From Liquidambar formosana (Eukaryota > Streptophyta > Magnoliopsida > Saxifragales > Altingiaceae), in the NCBI GenBank assembly GCA_039720395.1, contig CM077833.1:1092501-1156500 (forward strand): 64,000 nucleotides of DNA, written 5' to 3'. Below are positions 1-11,051 of this stretch, in pieces. How positions within the stretch are numbered: position 1 is the first letter of the stretch; each line of letters starts with the position of its first letter. Below the pieces are notes generated by a model that searched no databases, was not told the DNA's origin, and was given only the letters and a program-made list of their open reading frames with translations. The translations under genes and the position numbers were made by a program.

Positions 1-992
1 TAGCATTCATAATATAACTCATTAAATCCATGGCCATGGTAGGATGAATATGAAAAGAGTTTCATGAGTTCATCAATGAGTTGATATCTATGAATGAGTA
101 TAAAGTAATTGAACTAGGGACTTGACAGACTTCCATGTCCTATTAGTTCAATTGGAGACATTGTGTTGAAGGAAGGATGCAATTGTAACCTATAAACTAT
201 AACAGAAGGGTTCTTTGTAAATGACTATTCACCTCATTAAGGACCACACCATGAGCCATATGCTAGGTGTTACTCATGGTTAGTAGAAGCCCTAATTGAT
301 ATAAGTGAGTTATAATCAATTAGGGAATTGGAAGGAGTTCCAATTAGACCCTAAATGGAAAGAGTTCCATTGTGCACACCTTGTGCTATTCCTACTACTT
401 AATGATGTGAACCCAATGGGTCACACACTGATCATGCAAGAAGGGCTTTAAAGTCTATGAGAGAAAGGGTTTTAGTGAATAAAGAATAGTTCTTTATGGG
501 CCTATTTGTATTTGATACAAATAATAGGGGTTAATGTGCAATTAAGAGTAATTACACATAACCCTATTAGGGTTTCTTCCCCATGGCCAGCCCCCTTTAG
601 TGGGCTGCCTATATAAGTCACACTTATGTGTGACATGGCATAAGAGGCTTGCACAATAAACCCTAGCCGTCCAGCCCCTTGGAGGCTCTCTTCTCTCTCT
701 CTCTCTTCTCCACCTCTAGCAACAACAAGGAAGAAGAAAGAAAAGGCTTGAAGCTCTAGCTAGGTGTGGATACCGTTGGAGGCAGCACACTTGGGCTGCT
801 CATTCACCGCTGTCCGGATTCAAAGCTTGGAGCAAAAAGGAGAAGACAAAAAATTCTGTAAGTGTTCTAACCCTCTTCGTAGTTAGGGTTTGATTTTGTG
901 TTATGCATAGTTAGATTCATGGGATTGGGAATCGTAGGAAAAATTTTTATATTCCGCACTTCTATTTTTCCCTCTTTGTTCGATTCCCAACA
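1..992 (+). mobile_element. Copia-family LTR, 3' part (left end outside window)
   Basis: This is the downstream ~1 kb of an LTR of the TGTTAGGATT...CCCAACA family found five more times in the window. It aligns end to end with 23310-24312 and shares that copy's subfamily variants, including the TATATAAG box at 610-617 and the region after it. It ends in CCCAACA at 992. No TGGTATCAGAGCC primer site follows, so it is a 3' LTR or a solo LTR, not a 5' LTR. The next bases (GCGGC) would be the TSD, but the left flank is outside the window. Confidence 0.85.
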
Positions 993-1154
993 GCGGCTCC
1001 CTTCCTATTTCCTCGGATTTGCTCGCCTCCAGCCGCCATTTAACCCTATTTTTAGCTCTATTTGACCTACTTGAGCCCCAAGGGAACCTCTAAGAGCCCT
1101 TGGATCAATACCTAGGGTTTTAATTCCAACCATTGAGGGTTTCCCCTCAAACCC

Positions 1155-1162
1155 TATAAATA
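1155..1162 (+). promoter_or_regulatory. TATA box of Gypsy-B LTR
   Basis: TATAAATA in a CCC-TATAAATA-CCCC context. The same octamer occurs in the Gypsy-A LTR (29788-29795) and, on the minus strand, in the solo LTR (15250-15257), so this is the likely LTR promoter. Confidence 0.6.
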
Positions 1163-1436
1163 CCCCTTTATACTTCAGCAATGAGGGGGCATTTGGGGGG
1201 GGGAATTTCTGAAGTGGGAGGCATATGTGAGACTTGGAGGCTATGACAGCCATCCTTAGGGTAGTTTAACCTAAATTTTAAGTGAGAGAGTGAGAGAGAG
1301 AGCTTGGAGGAAGGCTGGAGCTTTGCTTGAAGGCTTGAAGAAGAGCTTTTCAACTTGTCTACAAGAGGAGGAGAGAAGTTCTACAGCAGCAACCATAGGT
1401 ATACCCTCCCTCCTCCTTTTCTCTCTCTTTTAAATT

Positions 1437-1980
1437 AGGGTTTTGCATAGAATAGCATTATGTCATGTTAAAGCATATGTTTTTATTGTGTTTTGCTACT
1501 TCTATTAGCTAGTATGCATGTTTAGGATGATATTCATGGGCTGTTTAATATGCTAGAGTGTTATTCCATGTGATTTACTGTATGTTTGGGATTCTAGGGT
1601 TTCTTTAGTATTGAAATTGGTTTTCTGCATGAAATAACTCTTTTGCATATTAAAGCTTATGTTTTTATCATATTTTGCTATTTCTATTAGCTAGTATGCA
1701 TGTTTAGGATGATATTCATGGGCTGTTAAGTATGCTAGAGTGTTTTTCCATGTGATTTACTACATGTTTGAGATTCTAGGGCTTCTCTTGTGCTGAAATT
1801 GAGTTTATGCTTAGAATAGCATTATTTCATGTGAAAGCCTATGTCTTTATCATGTGTGGATCATTCTATTGGTTAATATGCATGGATTGAATGCTGTTCA
1901 TATTCTGTTTTGCATGGTTTAGAGTGATTTCATGGGATTTTAGGCACTAGTGTGATTCTAGGGTTTCATTCATCCTTGTT
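1437..1980 (+). repeat. ~182-bp tandem repeat inside Gypsy-B LTR
   Basis: Three diverged units, each running from a GCAT(A/G)AAT segment through a TCTATT(A/G)G(C/T)TA segment. The TCTATT landmark falls at 1501, 1683 and 1865, a spacing of 182 bp. Units 1 and 2 are close; unit 3 is more diverged and ends around 1980. Confidence 0.7.
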
Positions 1981-3237
1981 TTAGGAAAGTAGCATATAGC
2001 ATGATAGCTTAGGGTTTTTTTCTTTGTCTCTTCTTCATAGTTGCTATATATGTGCTGCATATTAGATAACTATGATGTTTTTGCATTCATATTAGTTGAT
2101 TTTAGGGTTTTTTGCATGTCTTTGCATATAGGGCTGGATTAGGGTTTAGTTAGCTTATGGTTCATGTTGTTTGCATGATTTATGGTTGATTTTAAGCCTT
2201 ATTTCAATTCTGTCCAGATTTGTCCATTGTTCTCATTGCCATATTTTGAGCATGTGTTAGCCTATGTTTAAGCATGATAATTGCTTGATTGGAAACTAGC
2301 TTGGTTGGTTGGTATTTTTGGTATGTTTTGCATGCAAATTGCAGGTGCTTGATAGGTACAACAGGTGCAACTACCCCACCAATGTGGGGTGGTTATTTTG
2401 GCTATTGCGAGATGAAATCTTACAAATAAGATAATTACCCTATGCAATAGGGTGGTTATTTTGACAGGTTGCTTTTGCTTAAGGTAAGTTGGGTATGAAG
2501 GTACCCTAATTCACTTTACTTTCCTCTCCTTGAAACTTTCCCTTTCTCCCTCCTAGGGTTATTCCTTAATAGAGGAGTATGGTAGATTCTATAGTATCCT
2601 TTCATAAAAATACCTTTTAAATCAAAGTTTCTATCTTTATGAAATTCCATACTTTCTGAAGATCTTTTGAGAATCATTCATTTTTGGAAACTTACCATAT
2701 TTCTTATGAAAGGAAACTTAGGGTTTACCATAAGCCTCTATTAGGTTATAACCCTATTCCCTTTCGAACTACGTGGACTTTGATCCATGTATTTCCATAC
2801 ATGGTACATAGGCGCTCTTCGTGAGGTTCAAGTCCGCCCTAGGATACTAAGTATCCTAGGTTTTCCTTCTCCTCTTTCTTTTTTCTGTTTTTATTTTATT
2901 TAATTGCTTATATGGATAAATGAATGGATGATATGCATGCTGTCTTGTGATGATAATTGTTAATTGATGTGTGATTAAGACTTTAATTTAGCCCAATTAA
3001 ATTAAGAGACCGTTTAGGGCGATATGGGTGCCTATAGGCTTTGCCTAGAACCTTCCCATATCGTAACTTAGCCTCCGAATCCACCATCTTTGATTTCCAA
3101 AAGACCTTTTGCCTTACCATTTTTAAACATGGAGTCAATCTTTTGTTTTCCTAAAACAAAACTATTTTTTTAGGGTTTTCCTTGTTTCCTTTAAAAAATA
3201 AGGTGGCGACTCCTTTTCCTTTTTCAAACCTAAAGTT

Positions 3238-4904
3238 TGTTAGGATTATGCCCTAGAGCCAATCATAGAGATGATTGTTTAGGGATTAGGAACAATCAAT
3301 TGATTTCATTTATATATGTCACATTTATTATTGATTTAATAAAAGGGCTTATTCTATTATGTTTATATGCATCATTTATATTTACATAATATGTCCATGG
3401 AGTTAGAGTTGAGAATATGAAATTACAAAGGGTTGTAATTTTGAGACTCTAAATATATCTCTGTACTAAACTCCTAAATCATTCCTAGTTGAAGGTTCAC
3501 TATGATGGACAGTAATGAACCATAGGACTAGCACTTGTTAGGTTGACTCTATAGGAGGATAGCTAGTCTCAAGCTATTTGTGTGGAGACACTACAACCAA
3601 CAAGTGGGTGCCTATTATCAGAATAGGTACACTGAATGTGACCAAAGATATGAGATAAATTGAATGGAGTTTTAACCTGCCTGTCAATCAGTTTCTCATT
3701 GTTATAGTGGTACAAGTAATCCTTAGACCTGAGACACCATGGTTGTCTTATACATGTAGCTTTAGAAGTTTGATAACACTAAGTGCAGATCCTATTCAGG
3801 GGTCTGTAAGGGTGTTCATTGGCCCTACTGCTATGTGTGTGAAGGCATGTGAGTGATCAACAAGGAATCCATCACTCTCAGGAAAAAGAGAGTGAATGTC
3901 TCATACAGCATTCATTGAATATAACTCATTAAATCCATGGGCCCATGGTAGAATGAATATGGAAAGGAGTTTCCATAAGTTCATCATTGAGTTGATATTA
4001 ATGAATGAGTATAAAGTAATTGAACTAGGGACTTGACAGACTTCCATGTCCTATTAGTTCAATTGGAGACATTGTGTTGATGGAAGGATGGAATTGTAAC
4101 CTGTAAACTATAACAGAAGGGTTCTTTGTAAATGACTATTCACCTCATTAAGGACCACACCATGAGCCATATGCTAGGTGTTACTCATGGTTAGTAGAAG
4201 CCCTAATTGATATAAATGAGTTATAATCAATTAGGGAATTGAAAGGAGTTTCAATTAGACCCTTAATGGAAAGTGTTCCATTGTGCACAACTTGTGCTGT
4301 TCCTACTACTTGATGATGTGAACCCAATGGGTCACACACTGATCATGCTAAGAGAGCTTGATTGTCTGTGAGAGAAAGGGTATAAGTGATTAAAGAAAAG
4401 TTCTTTAAGGGGCTAATTTGTATTTGATGCAAACTAGTGGGCTAATTGTGTAATTAAGAGTAATTACACAAATTAGATTAGGGTTTGGAATCCCCCCCTT
4501 GGCCGGCCCTAGTTGGAGGCTATTTAAAGCCTCTTATGATGTGATGACATCATCACTTGAAGCACTCTTGGAGGCTCCCAAGTGCTGGCCGAAAATTTCA
4601 CAGCCCTCCCTCTCTCTCTCTCCCTCTTCTCCACCTCTAGCAACCCTAAGGAAGAAGAAGGAAAGGACAACTTGCTCAAGCTAGGTGTGGATACTGTTGG
4701 AGGCAGTACACTTGGACTGCTCAATCAGAAGACAAAGCTTGGAGCATAAAGGAGAAGACTTGTTCAACTGTAAGTAATTCTACCCTCTTCTAGTTAGGTT
4801 TTTGTTTTGTATTAAGCATAATTAAGATTCATGGGTTTTGGGAATTGTAGGAAAAATTTTAAATTCCGCCTTTGTATTTTTCCTCTCTAGTTTGATTCCC
4901 AACA
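3238..4904 (+). repeat. 5' LTR of Copia-1
   Basis: 1667 bp, starting TGTTAGGATTATGCC and ending GATTCCCAACA. A TATTTAAA box at 4521-4528 is the probable promoter. A pyrimidine (CT)n tract follows at about 4605-4635. Nearly identical to 11052-12717. Confidence 0.95.
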
Positions 4905-4905
4905 G

Positions 4906-4919
4906 TGGTATCAGAGCCA
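4906..4919 (+). other. Primer-binding site (initiator tRNA-Met), Copia-1
   Basis: TGGTATCAGAGCCA starts one base after the 5' LTR. It is the standard complement of the 3' end of plant initiator tRNA-Met used by most Copia elements. Confidence 0.95.
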
Positions 4920-5025
4920 TGATTATGCCTAATACAAACTGCATGTGGGCTGTAATTCATGGTAAATTGATTGGTTTAATGAATTAAAATTCTGTTCATG
5001 CATAAAGCTTGGTTCCCTCTCATGG

Positions 5026-5515
5026 CCGAACCTGGGGTTTATGAACCCTAGGTTATTTCTCTTCTATTTCTCTTCTAAAAGGTGTTTTAGGGCTGCTGGA
5101 AATTCAAAGAGTTGAATAGGTTTCAGTTTTGGAGAAGAAGAAGGAGGAAACTAGGGTTTCCTCTTCATGGCCGAACCTGGGGTTTTGAACCCTAGGCTGT
5201 TTTTCCCTCTTCTCCTCTTCTAATATTCTTCTAACATTAATTCTGGAATTTTTGAGAAGCATGTGATGTATACAGAAGAAGAAGAAACCAGTGTTTCTTC
5301 TATGGAGGCCGAACCTGGGGTTTGGAACCCTAGGTTGTTCTCTTTTGTGTTTTGTTCTTGTTTTGGTTTAATTAAGACATGAGATGCCTGTAATTAATCC
5401 ACATAAAGTTGTTATGGTGATTTCTCAAGTATAGGGATGCATAGAAATCAAAACAAATCAAAAAGTTTGGGAAGAACACCAGGGAGTTCGAATCTGGGTT
5501 TTAGAACCCTATGGT
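5026..5515 (+). repeat. Array of four hairpin modules in Copia-1 leader
   Basis: Each module (~120-150 bp) ends in an inverted repeat of the form GAACCTGGGGTTT...GAACCCTAGGTT. Stems lie at about 5028-5054, 5174-5197, 5312-5336 and 5490-5515, separated by CTTCT-rich sequence. The sister element has five such modules (32153-32830). In Copia-1 the left arm has CCTGGGG where Copia-3 has CCTAGGG; this swaps an A-U pair for a G-U pair and keeps the stem. No coding function is seen. Confidence 0.8.
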
Positions 5516-6239
5516 TCTTGCTACTGTTCTGATATGATATCTCTGTAAAATTGATGTAAATCCTTTATAGGATAATTATACATATTGTATGTATGATTTT
5601 CTTTAAGTTTTATAAGAGTCTTGATGCATATAAGAATCAAAAAGTTTGATTTCTTGAAAAACACAGCAGGCTGTTTTTCTGCAGAAAGTCATCAATGGAG
5701 TTTTGTTCATATCTTGAGCTAGGGAACTCCAAATTGCATGAAACCAATTTTATTAGTTTCCTAAGACATGTAGGATGCTAGGAAAAATAATTTGGTAACC
5801 TGAATTAATCATCTTGCTGGGTTTTGAATCAATTTGTGATCAGGGACAGTATGCTGTCAAATTCTGGACAGCCTACTGTTCTTGAATTGTTTAGAACAAT
5901 TGTGGATGATTTGATCATCCAAACCACTTCAATTAGCTTACTAATTCATGTAGGGACATGATACAAAAGCTGGTTTTGTTGGTGGAGTCGAATTGATTAA
6001 GTTTTAGAAACTTTTGTGACCTTGGAGGTCCTCCAATGGTGGTGCCAGCACTGGGTTCAGGAAACCCTAATGTTCTTTGAAGAAGATAGCCCTCTTGGCC
6101 ACTCCACACGTGTCCATGGGCTTGGCCCAAACCCTAGCTTGAATTCCCCTTTGCTGGCCATGGCCTCCCATGGCCTGGCCAAGCCATGGCAGCCTTGGCT
6201 AGCCATGGCAGCCCACTGTAGGTGGCGGCAGCCTTAGGG

Positions 6240-6840
6240 TTTCTTAGGAAACCCTAATTCCCATTAATGATGAAACCCTAATTCATTAATTGCATTAATT
6301 AAAACCCTAATTGACTATTAATTACCTTAATTAAAATGTTTAATGATTGGTCATTAATTGACCAATCATGGTTGTTAATCATTAGGGTATAATTAAGTGC
6401 ATTTATGATGTCTAGGGTTTAGGGTTTAGGAAACCCTAATTCGTATTAATTAAACCCTAACTCTATTAATGCATTAATTAATAACTAAACCTAGTAATTA
6501 ATGTGTCTAACCTAGGGTAAAATGATTGGTCATTAATGACCAATCATGATCATTAATGGTTTAGTAATTAATCATTGGCATTTAATAGGTTTAAGGTTTA
6601 GGGTTTTAGAAACCCTAATTAGTGCATATTAATTAGGAGTAATTAATATCCTAGGTGGCATTAATTAAACCCTAATCCTAATCATTAATACCGTATAAAC
6701 CTAGGGTTTAAATGATTGGTCATTAATTGACCAATCATAAGGCATTTAATGCATTAGGGTTACACTTAGGGTTTAGAGTTAATGCATTTAGGGTTTAGGG
6801 TTTTAGGAAACCCTAATGCACTAATTAATTAATAAAATGA
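6240..6840 (+). repeat. Leader modules with telobox-like runs and CCAAT palindromes, Copia-1
   Basis: Three ~180-bp modules mix AAACCCTAA/TTAGGGTTT runs with long palindromes built on ATGATTGGTCATT and its complement. These lie at 6343-6369 (11-bp arms, 5-base loop), 6522-6547 (perfect 26-bp palindrome) and 6712-6738 (11-bp arms). All three are kept in Copia-3 at 33649-33675, 33828-33853 and 34011-34037. The telomere-like runs are interspersed and not a telomere array. Confidence 0.8.
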
Positions 6841-8050
6841 TTTTATTTAATTCCGAAATTGATTAGTTAATTAATAGTGATTAATTTTATATTGTTTTAA
6901 ATGGTTTAAAACACAATTTAGGATTAAATAAAAATCTGGAAATTTTAATTAAATAAAATTGTTTTGTTTAATTAAAAAGATTCTAATATTTGATATTAGA
7001 GTTTAATTAGGGGACTTTAAATGTTTCAATTGATTTGATTAATTGAAACTAAATGTCTTAATTGTTAAGACTTAATTAATTTTGGAGATTATGCATTTCC
7101 TAATGAGATTAGGACACATTAATGAGATTAATGAAAACCAATCAATAGAGTTACCATGAATGCCCATATGCTTATTGCTTACAGTTATTTCCTTTATTAT
7201 GCAATGTGATTGTATGGTTATGGATGGATGATGATTATGGACTATACCCCTTAAACCAATTGTGATTGGCCGTCTTATGAATGGGTTGTATTAATTTTTC
7301 AAGAGTTGTTAATTTTTGGTGATGTATTATTTATTTGGGGCTTGCATGCCACCTTCTTCTCTCTCTCTATCATTCTCTTATGTACCCCACATTCCCCTTA
7401 TGTATCCCTTTCTTTAAAATTATGTAAATGTTATGTAATCGAGAGCGCACTAAGGAGCATGGTGGACCTAAAGGAGCATGGTGGAGCCCAACAAGCCTAT
7501 GGTGGAGACCATGAAGCCAATAGAGGAGATTGAAGGACTTGAAAGCTTGGAGAAGATTTTCAAGAGTGCATGCTATGTTTCAAATGAATGTTTTACGATC
7601 ACCTACACCCACCTTAGACCTAGGATTCAATTCATTGGCTTGGATTGAATCCTCTTAAAGTCCATAATCATCATAGTGGGAGCTTTTAATGAGATTAATA
7701 GAGATAGCTCCAAATCCAAAGATCGTTATATGTCACCTTATAGGGACTAATATCGATAAGTGGATTACATATATATAATGTTGTTATATATTTCTTATTT
7801 AAATGCATGAGATGTATGTTAGATTAGTTATTTTGATGAGACCCTTAAAACCCCTCTATTTTAATATTAAGTTGGAAATGGAGAATACATTAGGGAATGG
7901 ATTCTTCATTGCCTTCCATCATTATAGGATCATCTAACGTCCCTTAATGTGGGTACCTGGCTGCAGACATGTAGGAGCTACCCATATTAAAGACATTACT
8001 TGAAACTATCACATATATAGATATCATGGGGTGCCTAAGCTGGTATATAC

Positions 8051-8255
8051 CAAGAAACTAACATGTGAGGTATATATTTGGTGAAACATACCTGTGTGAA
8101 TGATGGGCTTAACTTAACTAGGGAAGTATTCCAAGAAACTAACATGTGAGGAGTATGTACCCTAGAGGCAAAATGATTGGAACTTGCTTATGAAGCAATA
8201 GACAAAGAGTTGTCTTCTTATTGTGGGTTAGAAGTCAAGAAACTAACATGTGAGG
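8051..8255 (+). repeat. Three 20-bp direct repeats just before gag, Copia-1
   Basis: CAAGAAACTAACATGTGAGG occurs exactly at 8051-8070, 8132-8151 and 8236-8255, within 400 bp upstream of the gag ATG. The third is flanked by TAGAAG and CTTCTA, so the repeat would sit in the loop of a short stem. All three copies are also exact in Copia-3 (35331-35350, 35412-35431, 35516-35535). Confidence 0.85.
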
Positions 8256-8432
8256 CTTCTAGGTCACAGTGGGACCCCAATCCCCATTAGGAATAAGATT
8301 CCCGAATTCCATTAGAGGGTGTATGGAATTTGATAAAATAGTGGGAGGTACCATATGATTAAAGACCCGATCATTATGGATTAAAAATGAAATCTAATTC
8401 TATATTTTAATTTTTATATGTAGTTCATTAGA

Positions 8433-8981
8433 ATGGCTCACCTCAACCCGTTATCCAAATTATTGGACACCAACCGTTTGACTGGACCAAATTGTCTTGA
8501 TTGGCTTAGGAATCTAAAAATTGTTTTGGATTCCAAGAATCTTACCTATGCACTTCATAAACCACTTCCCATTGCTCCTGCTGAGGCTACAACTCAGCAA
8601 GAGAAAGACGCTTACCAGAAGCGCATGGACGACGATCTCATGGCAAGGTGCTATATGATGGTATTTATGAGTCTCGAGCTTAAGAAGCAACACGAGTCCA
8701 TGGGAAGTGCTTACGAGATTTTTATCAACATACAAGAGTTGTATGGGAAAGAATTCTTGCTTGAATTTAATGAAGCTGCTACTTCCAAGTCTAAGCTCAA
8801 GCCTAAGGGCAAGGGTATAGGCAAGGGTAAGAGTACCCAGAGGAAGAAGAAAGGTAACAACAAAGCCAAAGGAACCTGTTTTCACTGCGGCAAGGATGGG
8901 CACTGGAAACGTAACTGCCGGGAGTATCTGGATACTCTAAAGAACCAACCTTTGAAAGGTATGGATCATGCTCTAAACTAA
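8433..8981 (+). CDS. Short Copia Gag with CCHC zinc knuckle (internally deleted)
   Basis: 182-residue open frame starting at an ATG that matches the gag ATG of Copia-3 (35707). Residues 1-~110 are the N-terminal Copia gag region (start MAHLNPLSKLLDTNRLTGPN). A lysine-rich linker follows, then one zinc knuckle CFHCGKDGHWKRNC (C-x2-C-x4-H-x4-C) around residues 154-167. Compared with Copia-3, ~120 residues of the capsid centre are missing right after ELYG, but the frame stays open into the knuckle. Gag would normally package RNA in virus-like particles; with the centre gone it probably cannot build a particle but might still bind RNA. It stands alone; pol downstream is dead. Confidence 0.85.
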   Translation: MAHLNPLSKLLDTNRLTGPNCLDWLRNLKIVLDSKNLTYALHKPLPIAPAEATTQQEKDAYQKRMDDDLMARCYMMVFMSLELKKQHESMGSAYEIFINIQELYGKEFLLEFNEAATSKSKLKPKGKGIGKGKSTQRKKKGNNKAKGTCFHCGKDGHWKRNCREYLDTLKNQPLKGMDHALN

Positions 8982-9406
8982 ATGTTAGTTCTGCTTCCAC
9001 TTGAGTACTTAATTCTGATGTGAATTTTGAATTCCATGCAGAATCTAGTGGGAAGCAGAAGGCAGAGTAAAGGCGGATCAACCCTACAAGTGGGGAATGG
9101 AGCAAATGTTGCTGCATTAGCTGTGGGGCTTGTTGCTTGACTCTACCTAATGGAGTAGTTTAGAAATAATAGTTGGCTATCTTTACATTCCAGAAGTTAT
9201 TAGAAACATTAATTTTATTTCAGTTTTATCTAAACGAGGTTTTAGTTTGATTTAATAAATGTTTTCTATTAAATGAAGAGTTCATTACTTCTGGAGTTTA
9301 TGTGGATGGCCTTTATTTTCTAAACTTTATTGCAAATATGAATTGCAATGGAGCATGATAGTTCTAAATTGAATGCTAATAAACCTAAGAGAACAAGATA
9401 TACATA

Positions 9407-9860
9407 ATGATGTATGTAGAAGTTTCTCTTACTTTACAACCTTTACCAATGATTCATTCTAGGTTTGGGTGTGTATACTTAATGAAGTACAAGTCTGAAA
9501 TATTTGAAAGGTTCAAAGAATTCAGATATGAAGTAGAGAAACAAACCGGTAAAAGTATTAAAGCTCTTCGATTGGATCAAGGAGGCAAATATTTAACCGG
9601 TCAATTTTCAAATCAACTTGTTCAAATGGGCATTCAATCACAATGGACACCTCTTGGAACACCATAACTTAATGGTGTGTCAGAAAAGAGGAATAGAACC
9701 TTATTGGATATGGTTAGGTCCATAATAAGTTACAACGACCTAATATTATCCTTATTAGGATATGCCCTAGAATTGCCACGTACTTGTGAAACAGAGTTCA
9801 AACCAAGGCTGTCCCTTAAGACCTATATGAGATATGGAAAGGGAAGCACCAAACCTTAAG
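9407..9860 (+). pseudogene. Copia integrase remnant (Copia-1)
   Basis: Frames at 9407-9667 and 9677-9859 encode the middle of a Copia integrase core: a KYKSEIFERFKEFRYEVEKQ segment, LRLDQGGKY (position of the second catalytic Asp, normally in a D-x-G-G-E/K-Y context), GIQSQWTPLGTP and SEKRNRTLLDMVRS (region of the catalytic Glu). A TAA separates the two parts just after GTP. The N-terminal HHCC domain and the first catalytic Asp are absent. Degenerate frames continue after 9860. Copia-3 has the matching remnant near 37030-37440. Confidence 0.85.
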
Positions 9861-10412
9861 CATGTTAAGGTATGGGGTTGCACTGCATATGTAGAGACAC
9901 ATGATGTAACCAAATTGGAAATCAAGATAATTTAAATGTAGGTTTGTGGTTTATCCTAAAAGGAGTTTAGGATATCATATCTATCATCCTGATGAACAAA
10001 AGTGTTTGTTAGTAAGTTTGCAATCTTTCTTGAAAAAGAGTTTATTCAAGAAGGAGGCAATAACAGGAAAATAGAACTCAAAGAGTTGTCTAATGAGACA
10101 CAAACCAACATTGATGCAACCCCTGTCCCTGTTGAGATAGAACCCGTTATTGTACCATGATTGTACAAAGGGTTAGTGGGAGTGCGATCACATTTATGGT
10201 CCTATAAGTGAATGACATTCTACTTATTAGGGAATAATGTAGAGACGTTGTCAAAAGTGAAAAAATTGGTTTTTCACAAAGTTTCTCCATAAAAGATTTG
10301 GAAGAAGCATCCTATATTCTAGGAATAGAGGTCTATAGAGATAGATCTTAAAGGATGCTAAGTCTCTCCCAATTGAAGTACATAGACAAGATTTTGAAAG
10401 AGTTCAAAATGC
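9861..10412 (+). pseudogene. Degenerate pol with RT active-site remnant (Copia-1)
   Basis: Many stops, but conserved Copia segments are readable in pieces. After an acidic linker (ending near 10160) the sequence jumps straight to RVSGSAITFMVL at about 10170-10204. The whole RT finger and most of the palm are therefore deleted. The catalytic YVDD position reads stop-V-N-D (10205-10216): Tyr is a stop and the first Asp is Asn. Segments after it match the end of the Copia RT. The same deletion and the same stop-VND occur in Copia-3 (37763-37774). Confidence 0.8.
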
Positions 10413-10808
10413 ATGATTCCAAAAGGAGGTCTAATTCCTGTCAGACATGGAATCAAGTTGTCTATAACTAAAAGACCAGATATCAGTTTTGCTGTAAATG
10501 TTACGAGTAGATATCAGGCAGACCCAGATAAGGAACACTGGGAAGCAGTCAAGGCTATCCTTAAGTTCTTGAGAAGAACTAAAGGACCTATGCCTTGCCT
10601 ATGGAGAAAGAAACTTGAAATGGTTGGTATAACGGATTCAGATTTTCAATCTGACGATGATAATAGGAGATCAACATCGAGCTATGTTCTCACCTTAAAT
10701 GGTGGAGCTGTAAATTTGAGCGCATTGCTGCATGTTTGGATGAGTAAGTTCATTGCAGAACTAGGAGTGGTTCCTAACATTGAGAAGCTTTTACTATTGT
10801 TTTTGTGA
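10413..10808 (+). pseudogene. Copia RNase H remnant (Copia-1)
   Basis: The 131-residue frame carries the end of RT and start of RNase H: TKRPDISFAVNVTSRYQADP, EHWEAVKAILKFLRRTKG, then TDSDFQSDDDNRRSTSSYV and LNGGAVN. It then jumps directly to MSKFIAELGV. The segment between, which holds the catalytic Glu (T/A-EAEY region), is deleted, and the same jump is present in Copia-3. After 10808 the frame breaks, but traces of the C-terminal Copia segment (RSHQKSK-like, then MRYMVDWL-like near 11010) lead to the polypurine tract. Confidence 0.85.
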
Positions 10809-11040
10809 CAACAATAAGGCTAGTGCTCAAGACAAGGATCCACGGTCTCATCAAAAGTCCAAACTTTAAGCGGCGATTCCAAGTGATTAGAGAGATCATT
10901 GGAAGAGATGACATATACATATAGAAGTTTAATACAACAGAGAATAAAGAATACCCCTTCACTAAGGCTATAACCCAAGTGTGTTGGATCACCACTGACA
11001 GGATATAGGTATGAGATACATGGTGGATTGGCTATAGTGC

Positions 11041-11051
11041 AAGTGGGAGAT
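11041..11051 (+). other. Polypurine tract, Copia-1
   Basis: AAGTGGGAGAT directly before the 3' LTR, the usual plus-strand priming site. The same motif precedes the Copia-3 3' LTR. Confidence 0.85.

Larger units (their letters stand above)
993..3237 (+). repeat. 5' LTR of Gypsy-B, left part
   Basis: This is LTR sequence of the same family as 28868-41969: both carry a related block around an ACTACGTGGACTTTGATCC motif (here near 2770) and a CCTAGGATACTAAGTATCCT motif further on. A TATA box lies at 1155-1162, so transcription should start shortly after. Positions 1437-1980 hold 2.7 copies of a ~182-bp tandem repeat. Copia-1 interrupts the LTR at 3237, and it resumes at 12723. No host gene is visible here; the short open frames are not conserved. 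Confidence 0.8.

Noticed and set aside
3588..3610. CACTACAACCAACAAGTGGG as a CACTA terminal repeat
   Set aside because: It is an internal part of every Copia-family LTR here, with no subterminal array.
6240..6840. TTTAGGG/CCCTAAA runs as an interstitial telomere
   Set aside because: Single or paired units are scattered within AT-rich modules that recur in Copia-3; there is no head-to-tail array.
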